Shown here: positions 1 to 11,533 of the stretch, piece after piece
Position numbering within the stretch: position 1 is the stretch's first letter
How the letters are laid out: each line of letters starts with the position of its first letter
NCBI GenBank assembly: GCA_004335835.1
Contig: RWJK01001623.1
Coordinates: forward strand, 75,561-139,560
Length of the DNA stretch: 64,000 nt
From: Scenedesmus sp. ARA3
Lineage: Eukaryota > Chlorophyta > Chlorophyceae > Sphaeropleales > Scenedesmaceae
Reading direction: 5' to 3'
Program-made: the position numbers and the translations under genes
Notes under the pieces: generated by a model
What the model was told of the DNA's origin: nothing
The model's input: only the letters and a program-made list of their open reading frames with translations
Database searches by the model: none

Positions 1-433
1 GCCGTGCCCAGCGGGTCTTCATACTTGACTGCAGCTGCTGGCACCACCGCAGGACAAGGCATGCGCGGCAGGTGTGGCGTGTTCCTCTGGCGTATGGCTG
101 GCCTGTGTCTCAGGGAGGATTACTGTGCGATTGTGCTTCCTGGCACTGTATAAACCTGTGTGCAGCACTGCTGACGCTTGTGATGCAACATGCACTTGAA
201 GCTGCATGTACAAGCATGTTTGCTGCAAACTATATCACGGTCTGAATGTGTAAACCTGCAGCATTCATTTACCCACCTGGTGCTTCCTTTTCTGCAGCAA
301 CTTGATCTGACCAGACAGGGAATGCATCCAGCAAGCCTGGGGCGCCAGCAGCTGCTGACTGGGCTGCTGCTGAGGCAGCGGCCGCTGCAGCATGAGGGTT
401 CCTCCTGGCCGCAGACTTAGGTGTGGCTGACAT
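1..433 (-). CDS. Probable androglobin, N-terminal part (runs off left edge)
   Basis: Two exons are visible on the minus strand. Exon 1 runs 433-277 from an ATG and ends at a GTGGGT donor. Exon 2 starts at 28 after CTGCAG and continues past the window edge; the phase joins cleanly (one base plus two). The product starts with an Ala/Ser-rich stretch, then a segment with FPVWSD and AEKE, then a YEDPLG segment. From memory, androglobin N-termini have a W-P-E-W-x-D / AEKW stretch followed by an F-E-D-P-x-G motif before the calpain-like domain, and this order matches. Androglobin is a chimeric calpain-like/globin protein of ciliated cells. Only about 60 residues are visible, so the assignment rests on short motifs. 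It is divergent from the MurE-like gene, about 480 bases away. Confidence 0.45.
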
Positions 434-915
434 GGTCAACGGTAACAATTTAATCCAGCAGCTGGTGTTGCTGGAGCCTTAACATCGACTCAGCCATCAA
501 GGAGTACAACACACAACACCTGGCTGGCTTTCACGTGTTGAACTTGCCACCCATACTCTGGTTTTTGAACTTAAACTAATACGCTTTCGCTTGTGAGTTG
601 CAAGACATACGATGTGGCTGGTGACTCGCAAGGGCTTTCACTGTTCTTCGGTCAATACATGTCACTTCATTGGCGAGCCACATAAACTTGTACAGCCATT
701 TGAACCTGCTATTGTGTAGATATCGGTTTCATTTGAAGTGCGTGAGGTATTGAATGGCTGGCTGATCAACAAGAGAAACCACGACAGCTGCAAGCGACTG
801 CGGCACAAGCCTGAGGTCAAGCTCGACGGACTCTAAACCTTTTCCTACATTTAGATCAAGCTTCTGGAATAGCCGAAGCCGCATGGCCGCTGCTGTCACA
901 CAACCCTGACCCACC
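434..915. promoter_or_regulatory. Divergent intergenic region between androglobin-like and MurE-like genes
   Basis: This 482-base gap separates two genes transcribed away from each other, so it should hold both promoters and 5' leaders. I see no TATA box with convincing spacing and no coding exon that joins either neighbour. Confidence 0.5.
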
Positions 916-3006
916 ATGCTGCTGCAGAGGAGGGCGTTCAGTGGTGGCAGGCAGTGCGGCTGCCGAGCCAGCAGATCAAACACTGTTGCCCCTAGAGTAG
1001 CTCCTAGCCTTGGCCTGCCTGGCCCTAGGCCAGCAGCAGCATGCAGACCTCCGCGGCGGCAGCAGCAGCATTGGCACCAGCACAGCCAATCCTTGCGCAG
1101 CAGGCACGTAGCAGCAGCAGCAGCACAGCAGCCAGAGCAGCCAGAGCAGCAGGAATATGAGGAGTTTGAGGAGGATGAGGAGTTTGAGGAGGGTGAATAC
1201 GAGGAGGGCGAGTTTGAACAGGGTGAGTGCTAGCACAGCAAAAGGTCAGCAAAAGTGCAGCATAGTGGACTGGCGGCAGTCACAACGACACACAACAGAC
1301 GACCGCTGAAACAGCAAGAGCCTGCCGTTATGATGCTGTGAGCAGGAGGACAGGCCGTGACAGCTTCATCGTGCATTCAGCTACACACTGTGTGCGTGTA
1401 CGCCTGCGGTTTCCTGCTCAGAGCTTGTCAAGCATCAGCTGTGAGTCAGACGTTGCTGCCCACATCCTGCTTGCTATCTTACCCCTGCTGCAGCAGACGC
1501 AGCAGCCCAGCTGCCAGGCACTGACTCAGCCCTCACATACACAGGCCCGGAATCAGCAGCAGCCATAGAAGCAGCAGCACTGGCCGCTATCGGCAGTGAG
1601 GGCCAGCCTGCAGCAGCATCAGTGCTTGAGGAGTATGAGGAGGAGCCAGAGCCATTTGAGCAGCCTGAGGAGCGGCCCATGTTCCTGTCAGACCTGTTTG
1701 GCATGGCAGCAGAGGTGGAGGCAGCGCAGATGCTGGCAGAAGGTGAGGGCCAGGGAGCTGTGCATGCTCAGGGCACTGGGAAGCAGCAGCAGGGGCGAGC
1801 TGCAGCGTATATGTGTGAGACAAAGTGCACTTGAGCTTGTGGGTAGTTGCAGCTGCGGCTGTGCAGCAGCTGCATGCTACCATGCACATTCGAAGGGGGA
1901 TGCATTCATGCTGAGCACGGTGGTGGTTCTGTCTGCAGCAGGTAATGCAGTTTTGTCGCATGCGCCTGGTTTTTCGGTTAGGCATTCCTTGCTTGCAGGA
2001 TGACTGTTGCCCTGTGACTGTCAGTCGCTGCCACGTAAATGCCCCTGCCGTAACACGTGTTACTTGCCCGCTGTCGCCTTCTTGCAGAGTTTGGCGATGT
2101 GTTTGCAACAGGCATCAGTGAGGTGGCTGATGACGTGCTGCCAGGAGACGTCTACTGCTGCGTGGAGCGCATACACGTGGGTCTGCATGCCTTGCATAAT
2201 CCTGACAGATCACGTCAGCCCCAGCATGTGGCCAGCTGGCAGCATATATGCATGGCAGTGCCTGCAGCATAAGGCATATACGAGTCTGTATCAACAGCAG
2301 CTGCTTCACATGCACTGACCATGCGAGGCTGAATCACCAGCGTTGTCAGGCTACAGCGCCATGGACGGTAGCCCGACAGTTATGGAACATCTGAGTGTCA
2401 TTTCACCCACATGTCTTTTCTCTCTTACAAGCAGCAATGCGCCATATCCTACACGTGTGCGTCTTGCCTGCAAGCATACCTCACGCCCTGGCAACACTCC
2501 TACAACCCAGCAGACCATTCTACAACCATCTAAGCTAGTGCCAGGACCCACATATCACCAAATACCTCCTCTCTCAATCCCTGCAGGGCCTCTACACCAC
2601 AGATGGCCACGAGCCAGAGGAGCTGGAGGCAGCTCTTGCCAACGGGGCCATCGCCGTTGTTGCCGAGGCAGGCAACGAGCTGGGCGTGGACATCCCTGAT
2701 AGTGTGCCTGTCATCTGGGCGGAGGATGCGGACGAGCTGTCTGCGCGCCTGGCAGCAGTGTACTACGGTGCGTTGTGCCTGCAATGCAATGCAATGAGCC
2801 ACCTGGAAGGGTGGTGCGCTGCAGCAACGTGACCAGCGGGCGGAACGGTTGAGCTGGCACGTAAGCGTGCTTACAGATGTCTGGCCTTCAGCGATGAGTT
2901 TGAAGTAGCAGCAGCGCATCGTCTGCAATTGAGCCTGGCGTAGCTGCTAGCCCACAGCAGCATCCACCTTTGAGCCTCATTCCTTAAAGTGGTGTGCTGC
3001 CTGGTG

Positions 3007-3059
<53 letters not shown>

Positions 3060-6000
3060 ACTCACCCGCAGACTCCCCTAGCGCAGCAATGAACACGGTG
3101 GCTGTCGCCGGCACTAACGGCAAGACCACAGTGTCGTGGCTCATCCGAGGTGTGCTGGAGCAAGCAGGGGAGCTCACCGGCATGATCGGCAGCATAGAGC
3201 ATGCACTGGCAGAGCATCAGCTGCAGCCAGATGGCAAGCTTTGGAAGTCCCAAGTGGATGATCCTGCAGCAGGCAGGGAATGCAGCAGCCCCTTCAGCCT
3301 AGTGCCATACCGGGGGCGCTACTCTGTGGAGGAGACGACGCCAAACGGGCTGCAGATGCAGGTGCGGAGGTTGGATATCAGTTAGATCATGTTGTGATTC
3401 AGCAGTTGCAGAGGGCTGCCTTGCTGTAGCTGGACGTGTGTGCTTGATTGCTGTGCAATAAACAAGGTCAGCAATCCGGGGAGAAACAGTATGGCGGTGG
3501 CTCTGCGCATGCATTTTGCGCACACCAACTATTGTTGGAGGTTGCCAGCAGCAACCGACAGTGAAGCAGCTGCACCCCGTTAAAAAGTCATGCGGCTGGC
3601 ACCTGACATTGTATGTTTGTGTTGGCTTGCAGCAACTGCTGGCGGGCATGCGGGACCGCGGCGCAACAGCAGCACTTGTGGAGTGCACAGCTGCTGGCAT
3701 TGCTGGCGGGTCAGCAGACTGGCTGCAGCCGAACATTGTGGTCTACACAGACACAGGCGACAACCCAGCAGAGCTGCAGCTGTTTGAAAGCAAGCAGGTG
3801 GGCAATTATGGCAGGCGGGGAAAAGCACAGACAGCTGGCTGTTTGCTGCAGGCTGCGGCCTCACCCAGCTGCTGTGCACTGCTGTGGTATTGCAGTGCTG
3901 GTGGAAAGAATGGGCCATGCAGCGGCACAAGCAGCTGCTGCGAATCACACAGCATATCACCCATGAGGGGTGTTCATGCTCATTGCATGCTGTTTCATAA
4001 TCAACAACAGCTAGCACGTTTCAGGCGCACGGCTGCCACAAACATCTGTCAACCTCTCAAATGCTGTCACATAACATGTCATAACATAGCAGCTGACACT
4101 TCCGGTCATGCCACTGCTTGCAGGAGTACGTGGACTCCACGCTGGAGCTGTTGCGATGCCTCAAGGACCCGCAGCAGCAGCGAGCAGTCATCAACGCAGA
4201 TGATGAGCACTTTGCTGCCGCAGCAGCTGCTGCCGGCGCCGTGCCGCGCATAACGTACGGCATCAACAACCCGGCAGCAGACGTGCGCGCGGAGAGCATC
4301 TCGCTCACGCTGTGGCAGACAACGGTGAGGGCCAACTGTAGCGCAGCACGACCTGTGCTGAGTCATCATGCAACACCGCTGCTTGTGCTGAAGCCATGCC
4401 ATGCTTCTTTTTGCGGCGCTGGCGCCTGGCAGCAGCTATAGGTGGACCGGACTCCTGCAAGCTACCCGCTGGTGATTCCCAGCCTGCATGAACCACAGCA
4501 TACACCAGTTACCCTTTCACCATACAACCTGTTGCCTTTCAACTGATGTTAGCGCCACTCCAACAATGTCAAACCACTTCCCTTGACTGTGCGTACGGCT
4601 GCATGTGACTGCATTGCAGATCATTGTGGCGACCCCCATAGGCAGGCTTGAGATCATCACAAACCTAGTGGGCCGCCACAACGTGTACAACGTGCTCGCA
4701 GCAGTAGCAGTCGGTGTACTGCTCAACCTACCGCTGGCAGAGATCGGCGCAGGCATAGAGGCAGTACAAGTCATCCCGGGCCGCTGCGAGGTTGTTAATA
4801 ACGTGTTAGATCTGCCGCTGGAGGGTGAGGAGGGTGAGGAGCTGCAGCAGCAGCAGCAGCAGCAGCCAAACCTGCCGCGGGACTTCCCTGTGGTTGTTGA
4901 TGCTGCTGACACGCCGCAGCGGCTAGCTGCTGTGTTGGATGCTCTAAGGGAAGCCGGCGCGGAGCGCATCTTCACTGTGTTTGGCTGCGATGGCGTGGTG
5001 AGCTGCTGCACACCAACGAACTCTGCAGATGCAGCAATGCCACTTGATGGCAATGCTGCTGGCAGCAGCTGTGGTTGGGGTGGCGGGGTGCTTGCTTGGC
5101 AAGGGTCCGGGCTTTGCAGTGCAGAGAGACGCCTAGATAGCACATGTGCATCTGACAGGACAAGCGCATTCATTGTTGCCTCAGCTTCGACTTGCCCCCG
5201 CCAGGCTGGCAGCAATCGAGACTGCTACAGCACGCTGCTTAGCTCAGCTTCCGAGATGATCCGCCTGACTGTGCCGAGTTGCCTTGCCTAGACTCTAGCA
5301 GACTTGCACATAACTGGGCTGCCTATCCATCTTCACACGCTGCTGCTGTCTGCGGGTGCCTGCAGACCACTACCGGGGAGATGCGGGCCCGTATGGGTGA
5401 GGTGGCGCACCAGCGCAGCGACTTTGTCATCCTCACCAACTCCAGCCCGCGCCTGGAGGACCCAGCAGACATCATCCAGGTGCGCCGGCCGCCTTTCACC
5501 TCACACTGCCCACATGGCGCCGCACGATGTCTGCGCTGCTCGCAGTATATCTGCACCTGGGTGGCCTGCACATGTTACATGTAAAAGGACGAACTTGTAC
5601 GGCATGTGCTGCAGAGATGTGCTGGTGTTGCAAAGCTTGCTGCAAGTTGAGGTTTTGGCAGCATGCTTGCGTGGCATGCCTGGCCGTCTTTTCAGTTTGA
5701 AACTGGCACGAGTGCTAGCAGTGTCCTTGCTGCTGCCTTGGGTGACTAGGCTGCAGCGCCTCTCTGCTGTGAGGGTGCTGCAAATCAATATGCACCCACG
5801 GTGCAGCTCTCACACTAGTGCCGTTGCTGCATGCCGCGCGCAAGGCATGGTCATCACGTTGCTGCCACTTGCACAGCACTTGTTTGCAGACTCTTCATTG
5901 CATCTCACCAACTGCATCCCTGTCTGTTGCTGCCTGCTGCGCCCTGCAGGACATCGTTGCTGGCTGGCCCAACGAGATGTTTGAGCAATATGCAGCATAT

Positions 6001-6372
6001 GTATACAACGTGTTCCAAGACCAGACTCGCGCGCCGCTATGGTTCGAGCCGTTCCTGCACAGTGCGCAGCGCCGCTGGAAGAGGTGGGCCTGAAGTGTGA
6101 TGCCTGGGTGTGATTAGCGCAACACTCACTGCGTTCCCGTTCACAACGCACTGCTCAATACGTCAGCGACGGCTGGCCCTGCTGCCAACGCGTACTCTTG
6201 CTGCACTGCATACATGCCTCACAATATTGCACTGCTTACATAACTTGGCTATACAACAACGGCTGATCCGGCGGCTGCCGTGTACACAAGTTGTGACAAT
6301 GCACGAAGAACATCACCAACCCCTTATCCTGCCGGAACCAGCGCTGCCGAAGGTGATGTATCTGTGGCCTTT

Positions 6373-6408
<36 letters not shown>

Positions 6409-6915
6409 AGGCACGTCATGGAGGACCGTTTCCAGGCCATCCGCGCAGCCATTGGCACGGCAGCACCTGGCGACGTGGTACTGCTTGCCGGGCGTGGCCA
6501 CAGGGACCACGTGGAGCATTTTGATGGCGAGGATGGCATTACACGCGGCTGGTTCGATGACAGGTGGGTTTAGGGTTCAGTTTCAGGGTTGCGGGTTAGG
6601 TTCGCTGCATGATGGTACAGACTCTTGACCTGATGTAAACTCTTCATGTGGCGCTGACTTTCCAAGTGATGCTGCTGCTGTGTGAGCCGATGAACCTGGT
6701 GGCCTTGATGAACTATCTAAGATAGACTGTTCAAAAACTGCTGTGATGTGCTGTGCTGTGTTGTTTGCGACATGATGGGCATGGTTTGCAGGGTGGAGGC
6801 GCGCAACGCGCTGTCCAAGCTTGAGTACCTGTACGCGCTGGTCAACCTGGACCGCAGCGAGCTGCCCTGGGGCAAGCCAGATGATGCCAAGACAGTGGTG
6901 GTGGAGTTTGACTGA
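916..6915 (+). CDS. MURE: MurE-like protein, plastid PAP11-type
   Basis: Twelve exons give about 777 residues: 916-1222, 1545-1742, 2088-2176, 2587-2767, 3072-3361, 3633-3797, 4124-4324, 4620-4997, 5366-5479, 5950-6083, 6411-6563, 6792-6915. The N-terminus resembles a transit peptide (Arg-rich, with VAPRVAPS) and is followed by acidic EEYEEFEE-type tracts. The N-terminal Mur domain (TTDGHEPEELEAALANGAIAV, split here for length) and the ATP-binding P-loop GTNGKTT in exon 5 are clear, as are the C-terminal AGRGHRDHVEHF stretch and the plant-like SELPWGKP ending. In plants this family is a subunit of the plastid-encoded RNA polymerase complex (PAP11) rather than a wall ligase. Several ligase residues are replaced here: SSPR stands where DNPR is usual, DHLD is missing, and the Lys usually carbamylated is Thr. 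A structural or transcription role is therefore inferred. Confidence 0.88.
3010..3057 (+). repeat. (CTG)16 tract before MurE-like exon 5
   Basis: Sixteen CTG units end 14 bases before the acceptor at 3071. Confidence 0.92.
6375..6410 (+). repeat. (CTG)11 tract forming the acceptor of MurE-like exon 11
   Basis: Eleven CTG units run directly into the CAG acceptor at 6410. Confidence 0.92.
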
Positions 6916-7175
6916 ACGTAATCAGCCGTGCAGCTGCAGCTGTGGTTCACGCTGCTGCAGCTGATTGTTGGGTTGCATTCCCTGCAGCGTGCCGTGGGGC
7001 AAGCCCGATGACGCCAAGACAGTGGTCGTGGAGTTTGACTAAGTTTGAGCGGTTCTGCAGTAATGTAGCGGCAGCTGTGGTTTGCGCTGCGGCAGCGACT
7101 GGTTTGGTTGCGTTGCCGGCAGTGTACCCTGGGTCAAGCCGGATGATGCCACCACAGTGGTGGTGTGATTTGAAA
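6863..7175 (+). repeat. Tandem copies of the last MurE-like exon, period about 127
   Basis: The 3' end of the last exon plus downstream sequence recurs at about 6988-7042 and about 7123-7170. Copy 2 keeps PWGKPDDAKTVVVEFD and a stop, preceded by CCTGCAG. Copy 3 is degraded. The non-coding part between copies is also repeated (the block around GCAGCTGTGGTT), so this is a junction-spanning tandem array and not a spliced insertion. Confidence 0.85.
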
Positions 7176-8696
7176 GAGCAGGCCTGCCTGCCTAGTTGCT
7201 GAAGCTGACGATGGTTTAGGTCAGGTTGCTGCAACTGCTTGAGCTAGCTAGCTAGCGTCTTGCGCTGCAGGCTGAGCTGTATCAATGGATGCTATTGCAA
7301 ACTGTGTTTACATGCCAATGCAAGCTTTTCACTGGAGGCTTGCACAGTGTCGCTGACAGTGGTTGGGCGCAGCCAGTGGCTTGCTACTGACACAGCAGCA
7401 GCTGTGGCTGCTGGTGTATCGTTCTTGGGCTGGACGCAACACCCAGCGCTGCTGGAACCCGTTCTAGCAGCACAGCACTGCAGTGCTGTGGGCTTTCACA
7501 TTTTTGTGCTGCACAATTGCCCATGGAGATGGTGGCCGCAGTGTGCTGTGGTTCAGTGTATATGCTCGAGTGCCTGTGACTCACGTCGGACGCAAGGTAA
7601 CAGGCAAACATCCACAAGCATTATCACCCCATCAGCTTGTCAACAGTCAAGAAGTCGCCGTTACAAGTATACTATGCTCAGGCAGCTGTACGTACAGCAT
7701 ATCAGCGTGGCTGTGAGAGCCTAGATGACATGACAACCCAGCACCAGCCTGCAGGCAGGCTGCTACAAGCCACTGCCAGGCGGTCCGTGCACACCCCTGG
7801 CAAAGTGCTGGGGATGAACCCCCGCATGGATTACACGCCTTGTATCCGACAACTGAATGCTTCCAGCACAGCCCATGACACGCTAAATACATAATTGGTC
7901 ACTCAATGACTGCAGTCACTGCTGCAGCCTCTGGGCATATACCAAGGAGGACATGACATGATGATGCATTTGCCAAGCAGAAGTTATGACAGCAGTGGAA
8001 TCAGTTGCTGTCACTGCAGCACCCAAACTACACATTTACGAGCCTGGCCCATTACGGCAAGCAGCAGGGATGCTTAATGTACCATACACAATGACTTCTT
8101 AACGCCACAAACAGCAATCAAATGACAACTCAGGCACTCAGTAACAATGCTTCTGTGACACTCCACAGCAACCAGGCTAGCTCACGTGACGCAAACTTCA
8201 AGCACGCAAGGCAACACACAACTCACTCTCACACATGTCAAAACCCGAGGCTGTGCAAGTGACTGCCGCCAGCTGCAGGCAGCACAGTCCAGCAACTTCC
8301 TATCAAACAGCAGGGACAAGCCACTGCTTCGATGCTGCTGCTGCTGCTGCTGCAGCTTACAAAAGATGTGCACCTGATGTTGGCTCAAGAAGGGCCATGC
8401 AAGCACTGCATCACCACCACACACGATGCTCTTACACACATGCAACAAGCTGCCGCAGCAGCTTCAAACCACCCATATATCTGTGTTGTCACAATCCCAC
8501 TCGGCTTGAATTGTCAAGCCAGTTGCCGCCAGCAGCATCACGCTCGGCGTGCAGCCATAGCTTCAGTCGCCCCAGCTGCTACAGCTGCTGGCAACGTCAT
8601 AACACGCACAGCGTTGCCTGTGCTGCTGCTCTGCGCTGCCGGCATGCAGCTGCTGTGTACTGTGCAGAACAGTCTGCTGCTGCTGCTGCTGCTGCT
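7176..8696. other. Gene-free stretch downstream of the MurE-like gene
   Basis: About 1.5 kb with only short open frames that lack splice-consistent partners or family motifs. It holds a short CTG run near 8334-8352 and another near 8678-8696, just past the stop of the small minus-strand gene. It should contain the 3' UTRs of both neighbours. I see no RNA gene. Confidence 0.5.
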
Positions 8697-9129
8697 TCAG
8701 ATGTTCTTCACCTTGTTCTGCATCCTGGACAGAAACTTCTCCAACCCCTGCAGAATGGCGAGATAGATACGCATACATTTTGGTCTCAGGCTAATGTGCC
8801 TCACCCAGTCAACAAAAGGTTGCAACACTCTGCGCTTGAGCACTGGCCTTGTACTTTCGGTTCACAGGCTGCCTGACACTGCCAACAGCAAGTGACACTG
8901 CTGGTGCTGGCGCTGCTGCTGCCACTGACTTCACTGCTGCAGGTGTGCTGCGGTGCCAGTTTACTACGTTCCTTTCACTGGTGGTTTCAATTGCAGCACA
9001 CACGTGCGTATCTGCACTCTACCAGTTCCCACCCACCTTGCGTGTGTACGTGTTCAGCAACCAGCCGGTGATGACACCCGCAGTGAACGTAACTGAAACA
9101 GCAATCACGATCTTTCCGCCTTCCTGCAT
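8697..9129 (-). CDS. Possible 47-residue single-pass membrane protein
   Basis: Two exons on the minus strand: 9129-9037 (ATG, ending AAG before GTGGGT) and 8747-8697 (after TTCTGCAG, ending TGA). They join in phase 0. The product starts MQEGGK, has one hydrophobic helix at about residues 7-27 (IVIAVSVTFTAGVITGWLL), then a basic tail with NTYTRK and RMQNKVKNI. This layout is typical of small organellar inner-membrane or signal-anchored subunits. The splice sites match the local consensus and the translated segment is free of the low-complexity runs that fill chance frames here. I do not recognise the family. The main risk is chance, given the size. Confidence 0.45.
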
Positions 9130-9485
9130 GCTGTTCTTGCTTTTGAGCTCCGTATGAGTTTGTAGGTGTGGGCGCTGAAGTTCAGCAGCAGCACAGGGTG
9201 TCTAGACGAGTGAACGGTCTGAAAACATCAGAACGAAAGTTATGAACACAATTGTAGGGAAGCAGAATTATTTTTTTGACGTTAGTAACAGCTACACCCA
9301 CGCTGCTGCTGCAGCATCTACGCGCTGCGCATAGTATCGTGATCAAACGAAGTTCTGGTCAAAAGCTGTAAGCAGGCAAGGGTGTAGCTGGAAGCATGTA
9401 CATCTGATCTACACCACACGCAGCCAGGAAGTCATCCTTCGCCTGCAGAAGGGTAGAGACGCCTAGCATAGTTTGATCAGGCTTC
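9130..9485. promoter_or_regulatory. Divergent gap before prohibitin
   Basis: This 356-base region lies between the small minus-strand gene and the plus-strand prohibitin gene. It includes an AT-rich patch around 9268-9279. I see no coding exon. Confidence 0.4.
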
Positions 9486-10689
9486 ATGGCTTCCACTCCA
9501 CAAGCTGCAGCCGTAATAGGCGTGCTGAACAAGGTCATCAAGTACGCCATTGGACTGGGAGCGGGTGCCAGTGCACTCCAGACGTCTCTGTACACTGGTG
9601 AGGCTGGAAAGCGTGCGGTGGCGGAGCTGCGTGATTGCTTGCAGTCAGTAAAACGGCCTTGACATGCTTAGCAGCTGCAGACATGCACTGTGCTGCATGC
9701 TGAACAGCAGCAGCAGCAGTGCTTACCTCAGCCTGAGAATGCATGCACAGCAGCGCTTTCATGCAGCAAGGGAACACAACCAATCTGCTTTGTTTTAACA
9801 AGGCCCTTGCCTCGTATCCCTGCAGTCCACAGGCCCTGAATCTGTCCATAGTAGCTGGCTGACTGTGATGCTGGCGGGTTGCTGTGTCTTGCTGCCTGTT
9901 GTTGCCTGCTGCTGTACTGCAGTGGACGGTGGAGAGCGTGCCGTCATCTTTGACAGGTTCAGGGGTATCCTGCCAGAGGTGGTGGGTGAGGGCACACACT
10001 TCCGCGTGCCGTGGGTGCAGACGCCACACATCATGGACATCCGCACGCGGCCTCGTAGCATCAGCTCAGTGACAGGCACAAAGGGTGAGGCGCGCATGGC
10101 AGGCGTAGTGTTGCCGTATAACGTTACTGCTGCTGATAGATAGAACAGCGGCGACTGCCAGCGGCACGACAGCAGCAGCTCTGAGGGCGGCAGCTGCCAG
10201 GCAGCGAGCATGTAGACGGTTCCATGCGCCAGCAAACAAGGGCAGCTGATATAGGACAGTGCCAACAGCGGCTGCATTCTGTTGTGCTTGCAGTTGTGTA
10301 TTGCGTATGCTGGCATGCTACGCAGCACTCACAAACACCCGCAGCACTGCACACCATCAGCAGTAGTGTCCGGCCCTTCCTCGCATTCAGCTCATCCTTA
10401 GCTGCAGATCACGGCCGTATCCCAAACATTATCTGACGGTGTGATGTTTGCTGGTCATGCTGTGTGTGCTGTGGTGTGCAGACCTGCAGATGGTGAACAT
10501 GAGCCTGCGCTTCCTGTCAAAGCCGGCAGAGGAGCGGCTCACTAAGATCTTCCAGGTGAGGACATGCTGCAGGCACAGCAGCAGTGGAACGTTGCAGCAG
10601 CAGCAGCAGCAGCGAACGGTTGCAGCAGCAGCAGCAGCAGCAGTGGACGGTTGCAGGCGCAGCAGCAGTGCAGCGTTGCAGCAGCAGCT

Positions 10690-10733
<44 letters not shown>

Positions 10734-11102
10734 ACGGTTGCAGCAGCAGCAGCAGCAGCAGCAGCAGTGGACGGTTGCAGGCACAGCAGCAGCGGAGGGT
10801 TGCAGGAACGGCAAGCACTGGAGCGTTGCAGGGGCACAGCAGTGGAGTGTTGCAGGCACAGCAGCAGTGGGCGGTTGCAGGCACAGCAGCAGCTGGGGAG
10901 CATGCAGCGCACTTGCACGCAGCTGGCCTGTGGCTGTGCAGCAGCTGTCAGCTGCAAAGCACCTGCAACACGTATGCATAGGCAGCACGTCCCGACTGTG
11001 TAGCACAAAACTCGCAAGCTACCACTGCTGTGTCACATACTGTCATTGTGTATGCTGCGGGCTATGCAGTGTGTCACAATTGCTGCTGCTGCTGCTGCTG
11101 CC

Positions 11103-11135
<33 letters not shown>

Positions 11136-11485
11136 GCCTGGGCATGGACTGGGAGGAGCGTGTGCTGCCATCCATCGGCAATGAGGTGGTCAAGTCGGTG
11201 GTGGCGCAGTACAACGCGGAGCAGCTGCTCACACAGCGTGAGAAGGTGAGGCAGACGGCTTTGGAGTTTATCTTGGACGTGTCTTGTAGCTGGCTGTCGG
11301 GTGCTCATGACATGTGAGCAGTTCATGACATGTGAGCAGAGAGTAGGGCGAGTTCGGCAACTTCGGGTGCCAGCTTCCCCTGCCCTGCAACAAGCCTCAG
11401 CGGCAGCAGCAGCTGTGCATGAGCGGCGGCTTATTGTACAATGCGGAGCAGCTGCTCACACAGCATGAGAAGGTGTGGCTGCGCT

Positions 11486-11533
<48 letters not shown>

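Noticed and set aside
916..6915. Recent bacterial transfer of murE
   Set aside because: The gene has twelve introns, a plastid-type presequence and a plant-like C-terminus, so it is the old plastid-derived gene of the green lineage.
9865..10357. Several overlapping open frames in prohibitin introns
   Set aside because: They run across clear splice sites of a fully consistent prohibitin model and lack any motif.
10429..11326. Long Cys- or Leu-rich minus-strand frames
   Set aside because: They are antisense readings of CAG/CTG tracts with no protein character.
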